The notes beneath the pieces were generated by a model. The model saw only the letters and a program-made list of their open reading frames with translations. It was not told where the DNA came from and ran no database searches. The position numbers and the translations under genes are program-made. DNA of 64,000 bases from contig JAPWDM010000003.1 in NCBI GenBank assembly GCA_035578155.1, positions 67,014,142 through 67,078,141 of the forward strand, written 5' to 3'. The first letter of the stretch is position 1. Every line of letters starts with the position of its first letter. The DNA is from Brachynemurus nebulosus (lineage: Eukaryota > Arthropoda > Insecta > Neuroptera > Myrmeleontidae). Below, one piece after another: positions 1 to 10,897 of the stretch.

Positions 1-359
1 TTTTCTCAACAATTTTTATGACGTTACACACACACACACAACATATAGCGGGGTGATGAGGGGTGCCGCGAGGGAAGGGTAGGTATAAGGACACCATGTA
101 AAAAGGGAAAAGTTATAGTGGTAGTGACTGAGGAGCTTTAGACATTGTCTTTTTGTTCTACTCACAACTTTTCATACTTCAAATATATGACACATGTCCC
201 CAAAAAATAACGTCACCGTACCATAATAATAAATTTTCCGGTTTAATTCAATACATGGCTAACTGCAAGACATTGTGGAATTTTGTTTTGTTGAATCGAT
301 TTCAGTTGGATGTGTCGAAAGTTTAAATCAGCGTTAGTACTATGAGCTACTTAGGTCGT

Positions 360-815
360 TTAGAAATTTTAGCACTTCATTTTAGCGATAGAAAATTTTT
401 ATTAATGATTCAAGTTTTTCAAGGTCATTCAAAAATTTAACATCCCATAATTATAGAAAAATTCAAATGACCAATTAGTTCATTTAAAAGGACAGAAAAT
501 GGTCATAAAAGATCAATTGGTCAGTGATAGACAATTTTTTTATTAACGGTTAAATTTTTTCGAGGCCATTCAAAAATTTTAGCACTTTATCATTAACAAA
601 ATAAAAAAATAAAAGCAATGTTTGGTAGGAAATCATCTGCTGATAATAACTGGTCAGCTAAAATAAATAGTTGATCTAAATAATGCTAAAAATGGTTCTA
701 AAATTTTTGAATGACCTTGAAAAACTTTAACCCTTAATAAAAAATTTTCTATTGCTGATCAATTAATCAAATCAATTGACCTTTTATGACCATTTTTGGA
801 CTTTTTAAATGATTG
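360..815. repeat. Clustered direct and inverted short repeats
   Basis: A module of about 60 bp (a tract like ATAGAAAATTTTTATTAA followed by TTTTTCAAGGTCATTCAAAA) occurs near 388-445 and, more diverged, near 530-585, and again in inverted orientation near 690-760. Phrases such as TTTTAGCACTT recur between them. This looks like the debris of a foldback or tandem element. No clean termini or target duplication were found and no coding potential is visible. Confidence 0.45.
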
Positions 816-837
816 CCATTAGAAAATTTATCAAACT

Positions 838-1053
838 CGGACTTTTTGAGATCTTATTCGAAAAATTACTAACAAATTTTAGGAAATTTACAAATGTTCC
901 TAATGAGGAAATAACTACATATCTACGGGAATATTAGTGACCCAGAAATTTCACATTCTGTCAAGTCACACATGTCCACCGACTCATAATAGTTCATAAA
1001 TTAATTATTTGAAAGACATGTCTTATGATACAGTTGATGTATTTATCTATTTT
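838..1053 (-). mobile_element. piggyBac-like MITE, distal part of a split copy
   Basis: On the minus strand this stretch matches the interior of the complete element at 56959-57897 (shared phrases include TCTACGGGAATATT, CACATGTCCACC and the region around GTCACACATG). The match stops at about 1053, inside a TCTATTTT phrase, and resumes at about 3946. The original element was therefore interrupted by roughly 2.9 kb of later insertions. The distal terminal inverted repeat is not found upstream, so this end is truncated or diverged. No transposase is encoded. Confidence 0.65.
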
Positions 1054-1500
1054 AGCGAATTTTCATTCTGAAAATTCAGCTATTACAGCAGCTCTTATGG
1101 TAAGACCTAAGCCCGGGACTATGGCAGAAATTTGTTTTGGAGCCTCTAGAACCCGAAAATCTACTTCACTAAAATTTATATATATATAAATATATATATA
1201 TGTATTTATGTGTGTACACGATAACTCTCGAACAAAACGTTTAATGCTTATGAAATTTGGTGTGTAGGTTTGAATTCGATTTCGCTCGCCTAAGTTCGTT
1301 AGCCAGACACATCCGATGCCACAGACCGGATATTTTGGGCTTTAAAGTCTTTTTTTGTGTTTTTTGATCAGAATTTATAACTTTTTCAAAAATTTTGTTA
1401 TACTATCAAAAAAATTGTAAGAAGTTATATTAGCGAGCTTTTTAAACTTTTCCTCTGTATAAACTGGTTTTCAAGAAAAATCAAAAATAATTTTTATATA
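1050..1500 (+). repeat. Dispersed family R1, copy a (3' part missing)
   Basis: The left block starts TTTTAGCGAATTTTC and includes GCCCGGGACTATGGCAG. It is followed by a short (TA)n tract near 1179-1200 and a right block starting CACGATAACTCTCGAAC. The same order is seen at 6700, 33638, 37435 and 44028. The right block fades near 1500, before the family's usual end (GCTGCGACAGGGGTATT). This copy sits exactly where the piggyBac-like element is broken. Confidence 0.7.
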
Positions 1501-2784
1501 GAGTCTCTTTTTATCGTATCATCTCCTTCTGTTGTATTGGAAAAATCCTATTTTTATTTATTTTGATTATACACGTATTTTAAGGGTATTACTACACTTA
1601 GTACTTCTACTACCTATCATATTTCAAATTTCTTTGGATAAATATTCAGAATAATGCCTTAATAAATTTCTACGGTTATATAAATGTAATATTATTAAAT
1701 TTAATTAATTAAACTATAATATTTCTTTGATTAAATAAAATTTTAAAATTATATTTTTGGTATTTTGGTAGTGCACAAACAGCCTTATGCATTTGTAAAC
1801 ATAATAATATCTCTAGTATAAGTAGATTAGATTTGTTATTTTGTTTTCGAAAATTTATTTTTGCTTTCAAATTCAAATTGTAGTAGAATTGATTTTTTTT
1901 TTCTAGATACTGCACATTAATCTCTTTATTTAACACATTACGTTAAAAAATTATAATAATATTTTTAAAATTATTAATATTTTTAATAATTTAATTATTT
2001 AAAAAAATTCTTTAAATATATTTACCTAATAATTTTTTATTTTAAAAATTCTATTGTGTCAGAGTTTTTAACCAGATAGCACCACAGGTATGTACAATAC
2101 TGCCAAATTAGCTTGAATTTAAACTAATATTTCAACAATCAGAATTTCAAATCAACTCGTCTTTGTGTTGAAATGTTGACATATAGATTCGGTGCTGATA
2201 TTTGACTGATATTTGAGAAAAATAGGTAATAATTCATGTTAATTTATATATTACATTTTTAAAATCAAATAGTAATTAATATTTGTCCTATTATTTGTTT
2301 TTTGTTTTGTTTTATATAGGTAAAAAATTTAAAACCACATTAAAAATTACATGAAACCGTGAAGCAAATGTTATTTATATACGAGAAGAATATAGCTAAA
2401 ATAAAAAAGAAAATATAAATTCTAAACAGGCAATTATTAATAGAATTTGTCAACATAATAAGGTAAATACATATCTATTAAAAACTGTGGATTTTGTGAT
2501 TGAATTTTTTCTAATAATTTGAATGTACATGTTAAAAGGTTAATACCAACAGCAATACTTTTATGTATTATAAATTCCTATTTAAAACATGGATGGTGAA
2601 TTTAAAGATATAATAAGAAGAAAAAGAGAACACACAGTAAACTAAAAACTTGGATTAAGAAGGAAAACATCAACTAAGTACAGGCCGGATAAGCCCTTGA
2701 ATAAAGGTCCAACTTTAGTTTTGTTTCCGTGTCGAATGGTTATTTTCTTCAGCAAGAGAATTTAAAAAGGTAAAATCGTCGGTA
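1501..2784. other. AT-rich stretch without recognised genes
   Basis: Very AT-rich sequence with many short A and T runs. Open frames are short and of low complexity. It lies within the block that interrupts the piggyBac-like relic, so it is probably transposon-derived, but no termini were identified. Confidence 0.4.
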
Positions 2785-3163
2785 CACAGAAAGAGTGACA
2801 CAGTTCAAAAAAAAAAAAAAACAGCTACTTCAATATCTCTATTCAAAAGTTTTATTATTTACTTCAAAAGTTATCATAGTTTCGGATTTCTAAAATTTTC
2901 AAAATTTTTTTGGAGATAACCCGTTGGTACTCACCTTGTATTCCAACAATAAAAATAACAAGTTAATCTTGATAACATTAAAGATTTTGATAAAAAAAAT
3001 TCGCTACTTTGAAGTAAGGAAAAAACGACAAAATCGCCTTCTAGCGGTTAATTTTGGAAGTAGCAATATATCGTTCTGGGACATAAAAATATGCAAATTT
3101 TGCTATACATTTACACAATAAACTCGACAATGTAAATTTCTGAGTTGTGTCACTCTTTCGGTG
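2785..3163. mobile_element. TA-flanked MITE (Tc1/mariner type)
   Basis: The ends are inverted repeats of about 25 bp: CACAGAAAGAGTGACACA on the left and, read on the minus strand, CACCGAAAGAGTGACACA on the right. Each is preceded by TA, the target site of the Tc1/mariner superfamily. The 379-bp interior is AT-rich. Its one short open frame matches no transposase. This is a non-autonomous element. Confidence 0.7.
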
Positions 3164-3430
3164 TACCGTCGAAATGTTTTGTTACGTTTGGAAAATAAAT
3201 TCCGTTCTAAATTTTTTTTCGTAACCGTTAAAAAATTTAGCTCAAAATATTAAATTCAGTATTGGTAAGGCAAAGATTCTCAGTTGCGCCTCTGGTGGTA
3301 AAATTAGAACTAGTGTCAAATAAAAATACGTATATGTTTAATTGGTGATAAAAATACACATAATTTTGTATAATAGATATTTCACTGGTCATTTCTCTCA
3401 CCGGCCCTGTACATAAACGCATCTGTTATT

Positions 3431-3648
3431 AAAATACCCCTATCGCAGCATCCTGCATAACATAGCGAATTTCCATTTACAAAAGTACGTTTTTCTTGGA
3501 AACTAGTTGATATAGAGTAATTGTAAATAAAAAAAACTTCATGTGATTTTTCCGCCTCATTCCGCCAAATTTTTTTCACGAAACGTTTTCACGATATTTT
3601 TTAAAAATAAGATGTTTCGTTTTTGAGTTATCGTGCGGACACACACAC

Positions 3649-3701
<53 letters not shown>

Positions 3702-3940
3702 TTTACTAAGTGTCCGCACGATAACTCAAGAACGAAACATTTTATTTTTAAGAAATTTCGTGAAAACGTCTACGGTTTTTTGGACATTTTTTTTGAAAAA
3801 ATTTGGCGGAATGAGGCGGGAAAATCACATAAAGTTTTTTTTATTTACAATTACTCTATATCAACTAGTTTCCGAGAAAAACGTACTTTTGTAAATGGAA
3901 ATTCGCTATGTTATGCAGGATGCTGCGACAGGGGTATTTT
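3431..3940. repeat. Long palindrome with (TA)n centre, R1-related
   Basis: The left arm (about 3431-3645) and right arm (about 3705-3940) are near-identical inverted copies. Each runs outward from CCGCACGATAACTC beside the TA tract to GCTGCGACAGGGGTATT at the outer edge, which is the 3' block of family R1. The structure could arise from head-to-head R1 right blocks. A transcript would fold into a hairpin with arms of about 210 bp. Short open frames seen on both strands are mirror images of each other and are not genes. Confidence 0.8.
3651..3698. repeat. (TA)n microsatellite
   Basis: About 24 uninterrupted TA units at the centre of the palindrome. Confidence 0.95.
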
Positions 3941-3945
3941 AACTT

Positions 3946-4155
3946 TTATAATAAAAATTTTCCTTTGATAAAAAGACTAAAAAAATTTTTCTAAACGCAA
4001 TTTTTTTAAAATATTTTGTTCGCTTTTGTAGTATTGTTATGTAAAAAAAATGTTTTTTGCAAATACTCTCTAAAATCCTCCGTAAAAAGTCCATTCGTCA
4101 AGTTGACGCCGATGTATAATTAACGTTTCTCGTAGACCAACGTATGATTCTAGGG
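3946..4155 (-). mobile_element. piggyBac-like MITE, proximal part of a split copy
   Basis: The minus strand begins CCCTAGAATCATACG directly inside a TTAA (4156-4159), as do the copies at 56959 and 63373. It continues through the shared subterminal region (ACTTTTTACGGAG, GCGAACAAAATATTT). This is the other half of the fragment at 838-1053. TTAA targets and CCC-starting termini are typical of piggyBac elements. No transposase is present. Confidence 0.75.
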
Positions 4156-4619
4156 TTAATCTTGGTAGAAGTGCTAGATTTAACTAGTGCTTATTTAACA
4201 CCGACTCTGTCGCCATTGGAATCCAGCCTACAAGTACGTCCAAATGAAACAAAATGTTGAGAGAATATCATCTTTAGCGTTCGCAGCATTCGTCCAAAAA
4301 ATTTTGTCCATTTTCAATTATTCGTTTATTGAAAACAAAATTGTTCGCCTACATAAAATCAAAGTATACCTACTATAATCTTTGTCAGTGACGGCTCCGC
4401 ACTGATGACAATAAATGTATCCACACACATCTTCGAATGCGATATAAAACGCGGGAACCCATAGTAAGTACAGGGGGGTTAAAAATCACTGTCACTATTA
4501 CTTATAAATACAATGTTTTTTTTTGTTTACTCATGAGTGAGATATGATTATTTTTACGTTTGTATGGGTTGCACAGGAGTCAACCATACATGGATGGGAT
4601 GCACTAAACAATTCTTTAA

Positions 4620-5847
4620 GGGGAGATTCGCTAAAAAAAAAAAATAAATCGATTTTTTTTCTTCTTCATAATTATGTTCCTTAAGGGGAGGTTTACTTGA
4701 GAGTCGTTAAAAAAAATCGATTTTTTTTTTTGCAGAAACTGGTAGCTAATTATGTGTAGAATATCTTCCCAAAGTGATTTTGCTGAAAGTAATTTAAGGG
4801 AGGGTTTACTTCAGATTTGATAAAAAAAAATCGATTTTTTTTTCCGAAATTGATAGCAAATTATGTGTAGAATATGTTCCCAAAGTGATTTTACTGAAAA
4901 TAATTTAAAAACAAGATTCTTGCACATTAACCGAATCCAACTTTCTATAAAAAAAAAATTCAAAAAACGTAGTTCACGCAATAATGAGTATTAAATATAA
5001 AATTTTGAAAATACGTTTCTTTATATACTATATAGGTATATTTTATAATATCTCGGAACTACATTTTTGGAACTGGCGGACACGATAACTCAAAAACTAT
5101 TCGATGGATCCTTTTTTTAACTCTTTATTTTAAAGATAATTCAATTCTTCGGCACCTCTACCTAAGTTCGATACACTTTCAATATTTTTTTTTTATTTTT
5201 AAGTTTACTTTAAAGAGCAAAAAATAAAATAAAAATCGTAATCAAAAGTTCAAACATCAGCCATTTTTTTTTTCTTTCAGCAATTTATTGATATTATAGG
5301 TAGAGGTGCCGTTACTCTTCATATAGGTATTTTATAAATCTTTTTTGTTTTTGGATTTCGGTGGTTTATTATTATCGGCGCTAGGATGTCCACCAACAAG
5401 GCATTGGATTTGTGGATCGTCACACTGCACTATCTATAAAATGGACACTTTTTTATATTTTTTCTTGAAAAAATTTTTTTTTTTGTAGTTTAATACTTAA
5501 TAAATATGTGCACAAAATTTGAAATTGGTATTTATTTCCGTTGTTGAGAAAAAAATTCTAGAAAAATATATAATTTTTAAGCACTCTCGACTAAACCTCC
5601 CCTTAAGGTGGAAAAATCTCGCCGTGTCGACTTCAAAGCCCTTTTGTACAAACTTTTGTTTGTGCAAAAGTTTGTACAAGCAAAAGTTTGTGTAGTATGG
5701 ACGGGCTATTATACTCAGCTTACTTTTGAATTTTTTTTTGCAATCTCAAGGCATGTGAAAACAATGCTGTATATTTAGTTTTTTAATAAAATATTTATTT
5801 GTATAAAAAAAAATTGATTTTTGATGTTTTTTTTGTCCAATCTCCCC
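4620..5847. mobile_element. Outer TTAA-flanked element
   Basis: TTAA at 4616-4619 is followed by GGGGAGATTCG. TTAA at 5848-5851 is preceded by the inverted form CAATCTCCCC. The subterminal AAAAAA and ATCGATTTTTTTT runs are also mirrored. Most of the interior is occupied by the related element at 4685-5602, so the outer element was small before the second insertion. It is non-autonomous. TTAA target choice suggests piggyBac-like mobilisation (inference). Confidence 0.7.
4685..5602 (+). mobile_element. Inner TTAA element, copy 1
   Basis: It is flanked by TTAA at 4681-4684 and 5603-5606. The termini are inverted: GGGGAGGTTTACTTGAGAGT on the left and, read on the minus strand, GGGGAGGTTTAGTCGAGAGT on the right. 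A near-identical copy lies at 34918-35811. An internal phrase resembling the terminus (GGGAGGTTTACTTCAG) occurs near 4799. The middle contains GGACACGATAACTCAAAAAC, a phrase akin to the R1 right block. No transposase is visible. Confidence 0.8.
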
Positions 5848-5851
5848 TTAA

Positions 5852-6699
5852 TTGAATTGAGGAATATTTAAATACCAATTGGTCAACATCAGGCACAATT
5901 TGAATAATGCAAAAATTATAAAAAAAAGGTACAAAGCCTTTGTCACCTTTGGGTTTTTTTCTCTCCCCATAAACAATCTTAACTAAATGACTTTATAACT
6001 CCAAATAAAAATGTTTAGGTACCTTTCTATTGTAACTTGACAAGTATTTCAACAAATAAAAATAAGGTAAATTTTTACATATGGCGTGCAGTTGTGGCAC
6101 GAACTGCACGCCATAAAGGTATAATAAGTGTATTTTAAAAACTATTAATACGCACTGTTTATTAAAACTTCCGTTGGACTGGTTCCGGCATTGTTATACG
6201 CATGAAATTTTATGACTATTTTAGTTAGTTCGAGTTGTTGGTATGTACATAGTGTTAAAAACATATTGCAAACATTTGGCCAACAGAAATTTCCAGGTGG
6301 TAAGTTTTTTTTTTTTAGGAAAAAAATATTGTGCTACACATGTGATTCGAATTTAAATTTCGTGACTTTTGAACGAATCTATGAAATTTTTGTACGTAAA
6401 TTAATAATTGGCTATTAGAAGCTTTTTAGGGTGCCGAAGAAAAAATCGTTTATCACATCCACATAGTTCGTGCATCGTTGGACCCATGAAGATGAAATTT
6501 TACAGGTGGGTATGTATATGCTACTGCTGTGAATCTTAGTTAATAAATAGAAAAAAAAATTTTTTCTCAATTTTCTGAGATATTTTCCGATATTGAAAAT
6601 AGGGAATGAAAATTTTTGTTTTTATGTACCTCATCGTATGGGATATCGTTAGAAAGGGTCTTGAAAAATGAAATTGAGGTTTGTTTAACCATTTTTCGT
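5852..6699. other. Unannotated AT-rich stretch with one strong hairpin
   Basis: No gene was recognised. The only notable structure is the hairpin at 6080-6115. Confidence 0.4.
6080..6115. repeat. Perfect 14-bp hairpin
   Basis: TATGGCGTGCAGTT at 6080-6093 pairs perfectly with 6102-6115 across an 8-nt loop (GTGGCACG). It is GC-rich compared with its surroundings. No T-run follows, so it is not an obvious terminator. It may be a vestige of a palindromic element. Confidence 0.7.
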
Positions 6700-6821
6700 T
6701 TTAGCGAACTTCCAGAATGGACTTCAGCTATTACAGCTACTGCCATGGCGCGACTTGAGCCCGGGACTATGGCAGAAATTTGTTTTGAGCTCCCTAGAAA
6801 TAGAAAATAATATTCACTAAA

Positions 6822-6901
<80 letters not shown>

Positions 6902-7236
6902 TCACACGATAACTCACGAACGAAATGTCCTAGGTTTACGTCCTAGGAAATGTGGTGAAAATGTTGGAAATGCCAAACCGTTGGACAAGTTCGTTAGCCA
7001 GACACGTCGGATGCCAGGAACATGGTTTTTGTTCTTGCAAAAAATTAGTTTTTTGCCAAAATTTCCACTTAATCAACAATTTTTGTGAAATTTTTTTACA
7101 TCATTTAAAAAAGGAGAAAAAATTACATAAAAAAGGTTTTTAAACTATTGTTCTATTTCAACTAGTTTTGGAGCAAAACTAATTTTTATAAACGGAAATT
7201 CGCTATGTTATGCAGGCTGCTGCGACAGGGGTATTT
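6700..7236 (+). repeat. Dispersed family R1, copy b (full length)
   Basis: The left block (TTTTAGCGAACTTCC to the CACTAAAATTTA junction) is followed by a (TA)n core at about 6826-6885. The right block runs from CACGATAACTCACGAACG to GCTGCGACAGGGGTATT. The block-microsatellite-block plan resembles DINE-1/HINE-type non-autonomous Helitron relatives (inference). Open frames over it on both strands are repeat shadows. Confidence 0.8.
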
Positions 7237-8925
7237 AAGTTCCATTTGCGAAATAGGTATTGGGCTTCTTTCAACTATTGATTCAAAAAATTTGAAAAAA
7301 ATTACAATTTTTAGCATTTGTAAAAAACACTCAATTAAAATTATTTTGGTTAAGTTGTATCGGTAATTTTCGGCGATAGGTATAGGCAAAAAATTGTCGA
7401 AAATTCAAAAAGTAATGTACAGTTGAAAAAATGGTCCCCAATAAATAAAATTTTGCATCGAGATTCAGTATTAGAAAGGATCTTCCAAAAATTTAAGTAC
7501 AAAATTTTTGCTTTTCGTAAGCAACTTCAAAAATAATTCTACGTACCAAAATAAAATTGATTTTTAAGCCTCTTTTGCAAAATATTAGACTTTAAAATTT
7601 GTATGTTTTGGGAGACTCTTGTCCAATATATCTGTTTTTATTACAGATAAACCATAAAAAATTTACACGACATTTTATTCCGACAGCTTCAAAAAAGTCA
7701 AGCCACTAAGGAACCCCGATTCAGTGTGTGTCCAACACGCACTTGGCTTTAAACAGGTTTTTTTTCAGTTTGGTGAAAAAAGTATCATAAAATTCACCTG
7801 ATTAAAAACTATAGATACATCTCGAAATGAAACTTCACTAAGAAACAAAAATATTAAAAGAAACAGAAAAACTTTTTTTTTCTCCCTCATCGTAACATCT
7901 GAAAACTTTTTTTAAACACTTTTAATTAAGGGTCATTAAATTAAAGTTAAGAATTGGTAACATTTACCCAAGTTTTTTTTTACCGAGAAATAGTCGGTCC
8001 GTCTGTCTGTCCAGTCCGTCGACCACAATGAACTCTTTGGTGGTAGATATATTCCTGTAACTGTGTACTATCTTCATGTACCATTAAAAAAGTTCTTTCT
8101 CATCAGCTAAGTGACTTTCTCAGTCGTAGATGAAAACCACAGTATAAGACGCTGTGTTGTAGATACGACGAAAAAAAAAGATTGTATAAAGAAATGTTAC
8201 TTCAATGTTTCTGCTACTGTTTCTCCTCGAGAAAATTCATTATTTGTATTGAGTTACAGGCCAGCAGCGGTGAACGAATGGCGGGATGGGTTAAAATTGC
8301 TTTTTAAAGTTTTCTGGTGTTAACATAGTATGCGATGTTGAAAAATTTGTACAAAACTTAAAAAAAAATCACGTTTTCGGATCCATAAATATTCGAGGAA
8401 ACTATTCGTGTCAGTTCCTGTGACTTTTACACCTCGAAACCTCTTTTTAGAAAGTGAGAAATGTTTGTAAACAGTTCAAAACTCATCCAGTTTCTTGAAA
8501 TCGAATATTTCCTTATTCATTCCTAAAAGAGTCTTCTAAAACAAAGGTAGATAATTTTCGGTCCGCGAGCCAACTACGGACCGAAAAAAAGATTCTATCC
8601 TACTTGCGAATCTTAAAAAAATTTTAAAAGTAAGGCTTTATTGTGCAAGCATGTAGAGAAACCACAGCAGATATGTGTAATACTTTGAATCCAGTTTTTT
8701 CAGAGTGGTCTTCCTTTTTAAATCATAAAAAATTCGGTAAGTGCCGGCATTCTTATAGCCTACATTCGTAAAATTAAGGCGTGTAATATGAAATGTCGTT
8801 TCCGGGCGATTTGGCCGACCATGTAATTCAGAAAAATATCGGTACTTTTTTAAGCAGTAGCGGAACGTTTAAAAACATAAGTCTTTAAAAAATAGAATTC
8901 TTGTAGTTTTGAATCATTTCCGCTA
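7237..8925. other. No supported gene; hairpin at 8555-8587
   Basis: AT-rich and without recognisable repeats, apart from an 11-bp perfect stem (TTTTCGGTCCG at 8555-8565 with its complement at 8577-8587). A 70-codon frame near 8111-8323 was considered as a possible exon and not accepted. A phrase CGTGTAATATGAAATGTCG near 8780 recurs near 9434, on the far side of the hAT MITE. Confidence 0.4.
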
Positions 8926-8933
8926 GTGGTGAG

Positions 8934-9402
8934 CAAATGCAAGACCAAGACCAAGACTTGGCAGTCTTGGTCTTGGTCTTGTTCTTGCATTAAGAGTCTT
9001 GGTATTGGTCTTGCTAGAACAGTTTGAGTCTTGGTCTTGGACTTGGTTTTGCAAAATGCAGTCTTGGTCTTGGTCTTGGTCTTGTTATTGCTAAAAAATC
9101 TTCCACTTTCTTGCATTTTTTTATTAGCCAATTTATTTCCTCTAAAATCAGAATTTTTACTATCTTTACGTATTAATTATACTTTCAAACTATTTAAATA
9201 GTTTAGCAAGAGTCTTGCTTTTTTCTTGCTTTTGTCTTGGTCTTGCTCACTTGAGTCTTGGTATTGGTCTTGCAGCCATAATTATAGTCTTGGTCTTGGT
9301 CGTGCTCCTGGTATACATAGTCTTGGTCTTGGTCTTGGTCTTGCAAAAAAATGCAAGACCAAGACAAGACTGCAACACCAAGACTAATTTTGCTCATCAC
9401 TA
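8934..9402. mobile_element. hAT-type MITE of CAAGAC hexamers, copy 1
   Basis: The termini TAGTGGTGAGCAAAT and (inverted) TAGTGATGAGCAAAAT fit hAT ends. The flanks ATTTCCGC (8926-8933) and ATTTCCAC (9403-9410) form an 8-bp target duplication with one mismatch. Much of the interior is degenerate CAAGAC or GTCTTG hexamer arrays in both orientations. Open frames made of repeated KTKTQ or LVLVL residues are hexamer artefacts. The inverted-orientation relative is at 48787-49711. Confidence 0.85.
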
Positions 9403-9410
9403 ATTTCCAC

Positions 9411-10112
9411 CGTTAATTGGAATAATATTCGGTCGTGTAATATGAAATGTCGTTTTCCGACCACTTCGTACTATTAAAAATTTTAACATTTTTTTGACGA
9501 CAAAAATTACAAATACTTTTGCAATTTACACATCTTTCTGCGGCCCGGTGATATTGGAAAACAAAAAAAATGGTAGACAGTGCACAGGCCCCACGAGAGA
9601 GTGGGGTAGGCGAGGTTGCAGCTCCAGTAAGCTGGTCAAATGGATTTGTTTTGATTTTCCGGAAAACTATAGGCGTTGAATACATCATACAATAGCAATT
9701 ATGTTGAGCGCGAAAATAGCGCGAAATTTCTAGGTATGTTTCATCTCATTATCGCTGTTGGTTTAGATTTCGTCATTTTCACTTTTTCCCTGTAAGCTGA
9801 TCAAAGTGAATTTAGTTAACAAAAACACATACAGTACTTGCAAAATTTATCATTACTTAATTTTGAGAGAAAATTTAAAAAAAAAAATGAGGTTTATTTC
9901 CTGGGTCCATCATTTCTTTCCTCAGCCCTGAGACTGGACACTATAGTAGTACCATTTCTGTTTGTGTTAAGCATAAATGCGAAATGATTCAGCAGTCACT
10001 TTTGCCAGTTCAATTTAATTATTACAAACTTACATGGTTTCAAATTAATATTGAAATATGTTCTGTGTATGTAATTTCAACTAAAAGCATCAAATTTTAT
10101 AAATAATATGTG
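9411..10112. other. No recognised feature
   Basis: AT-rich sequence. Short open frames lack recognisable motifs. Nothing else was seen. Confidence 0.4.
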
Positions 10113-10897
10113 TTAAGGGGTTAGGCCACGCTAGAATTTTTGAAAAATCGATTTTTTAATATTTTTTTTAATGGTCCCCTAGGACCTCAAAAATGATACC
10201 CTAAAAGATTACGGCCGGGAAAAATTTCTAAGTACTCGGTTTTCGAATTTTAGTACAAAGCCGTCTGGTGTGCAGCGAGCTCCTTTTGTGATATCTAACT
10301 GAATTGGTGAAAGTGAAAAATATGAATCGTTTGGTTATCCTATCATAAACTTTATTACAGTATTTGCGGCTCTTTTGGCTCAATGGATCGGCGGTTACAC
10401 ACAAAACAATAACGGAAATTATTCTTGATTTTCTACTACTCAAAACCTTAAACGCTTTTATCTCAAAATTGCATTTTTAAAATTTACCGGAAACATAACT
10501 CAGACAATTTTCAATCGATTCACTTGAAATTTTGAATATATCTTGAAAAATATATTATCTGTAGAAGTACGCAGGATTTTTTTTATATTGCATAGTTCAT
10601 TTATTATTAACAATTATTTAACGATTTTTTAGGCAAATTTTTCACTTTTCACTTTAGAAGTGCGCCATTTGGCCAAAAATCAATATATCAAAAAAATTCT
10701 GTGTACTTCTATAGCTGTTATTATATATAACCGAAAAAAATTTACTGGCTCATTGTAATTCTAAAATTACAGGAGCTGTTTGTCCGGCTGTGGATCCTGG
10801 CAGATACGGACACGTCATCACAAAAACGCTGCACAGCCGTCATTTTGAAATTAATCGTTTCAAAAAAATTACTGTATATTACAGTCACTGATTTGTA

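Noticed and set aside
8111..8323. Open frame with FNVSATVSPRENSLFVLSY, faintly like the VIT region of inter-alpha-trypsin inhibitor heavy chains, with possible splice sites on both sides
   Set aside because: Only about 20 residues fit, the expected following motif is absent, and no neighbouring exon was found. Chance similarity is more likely.
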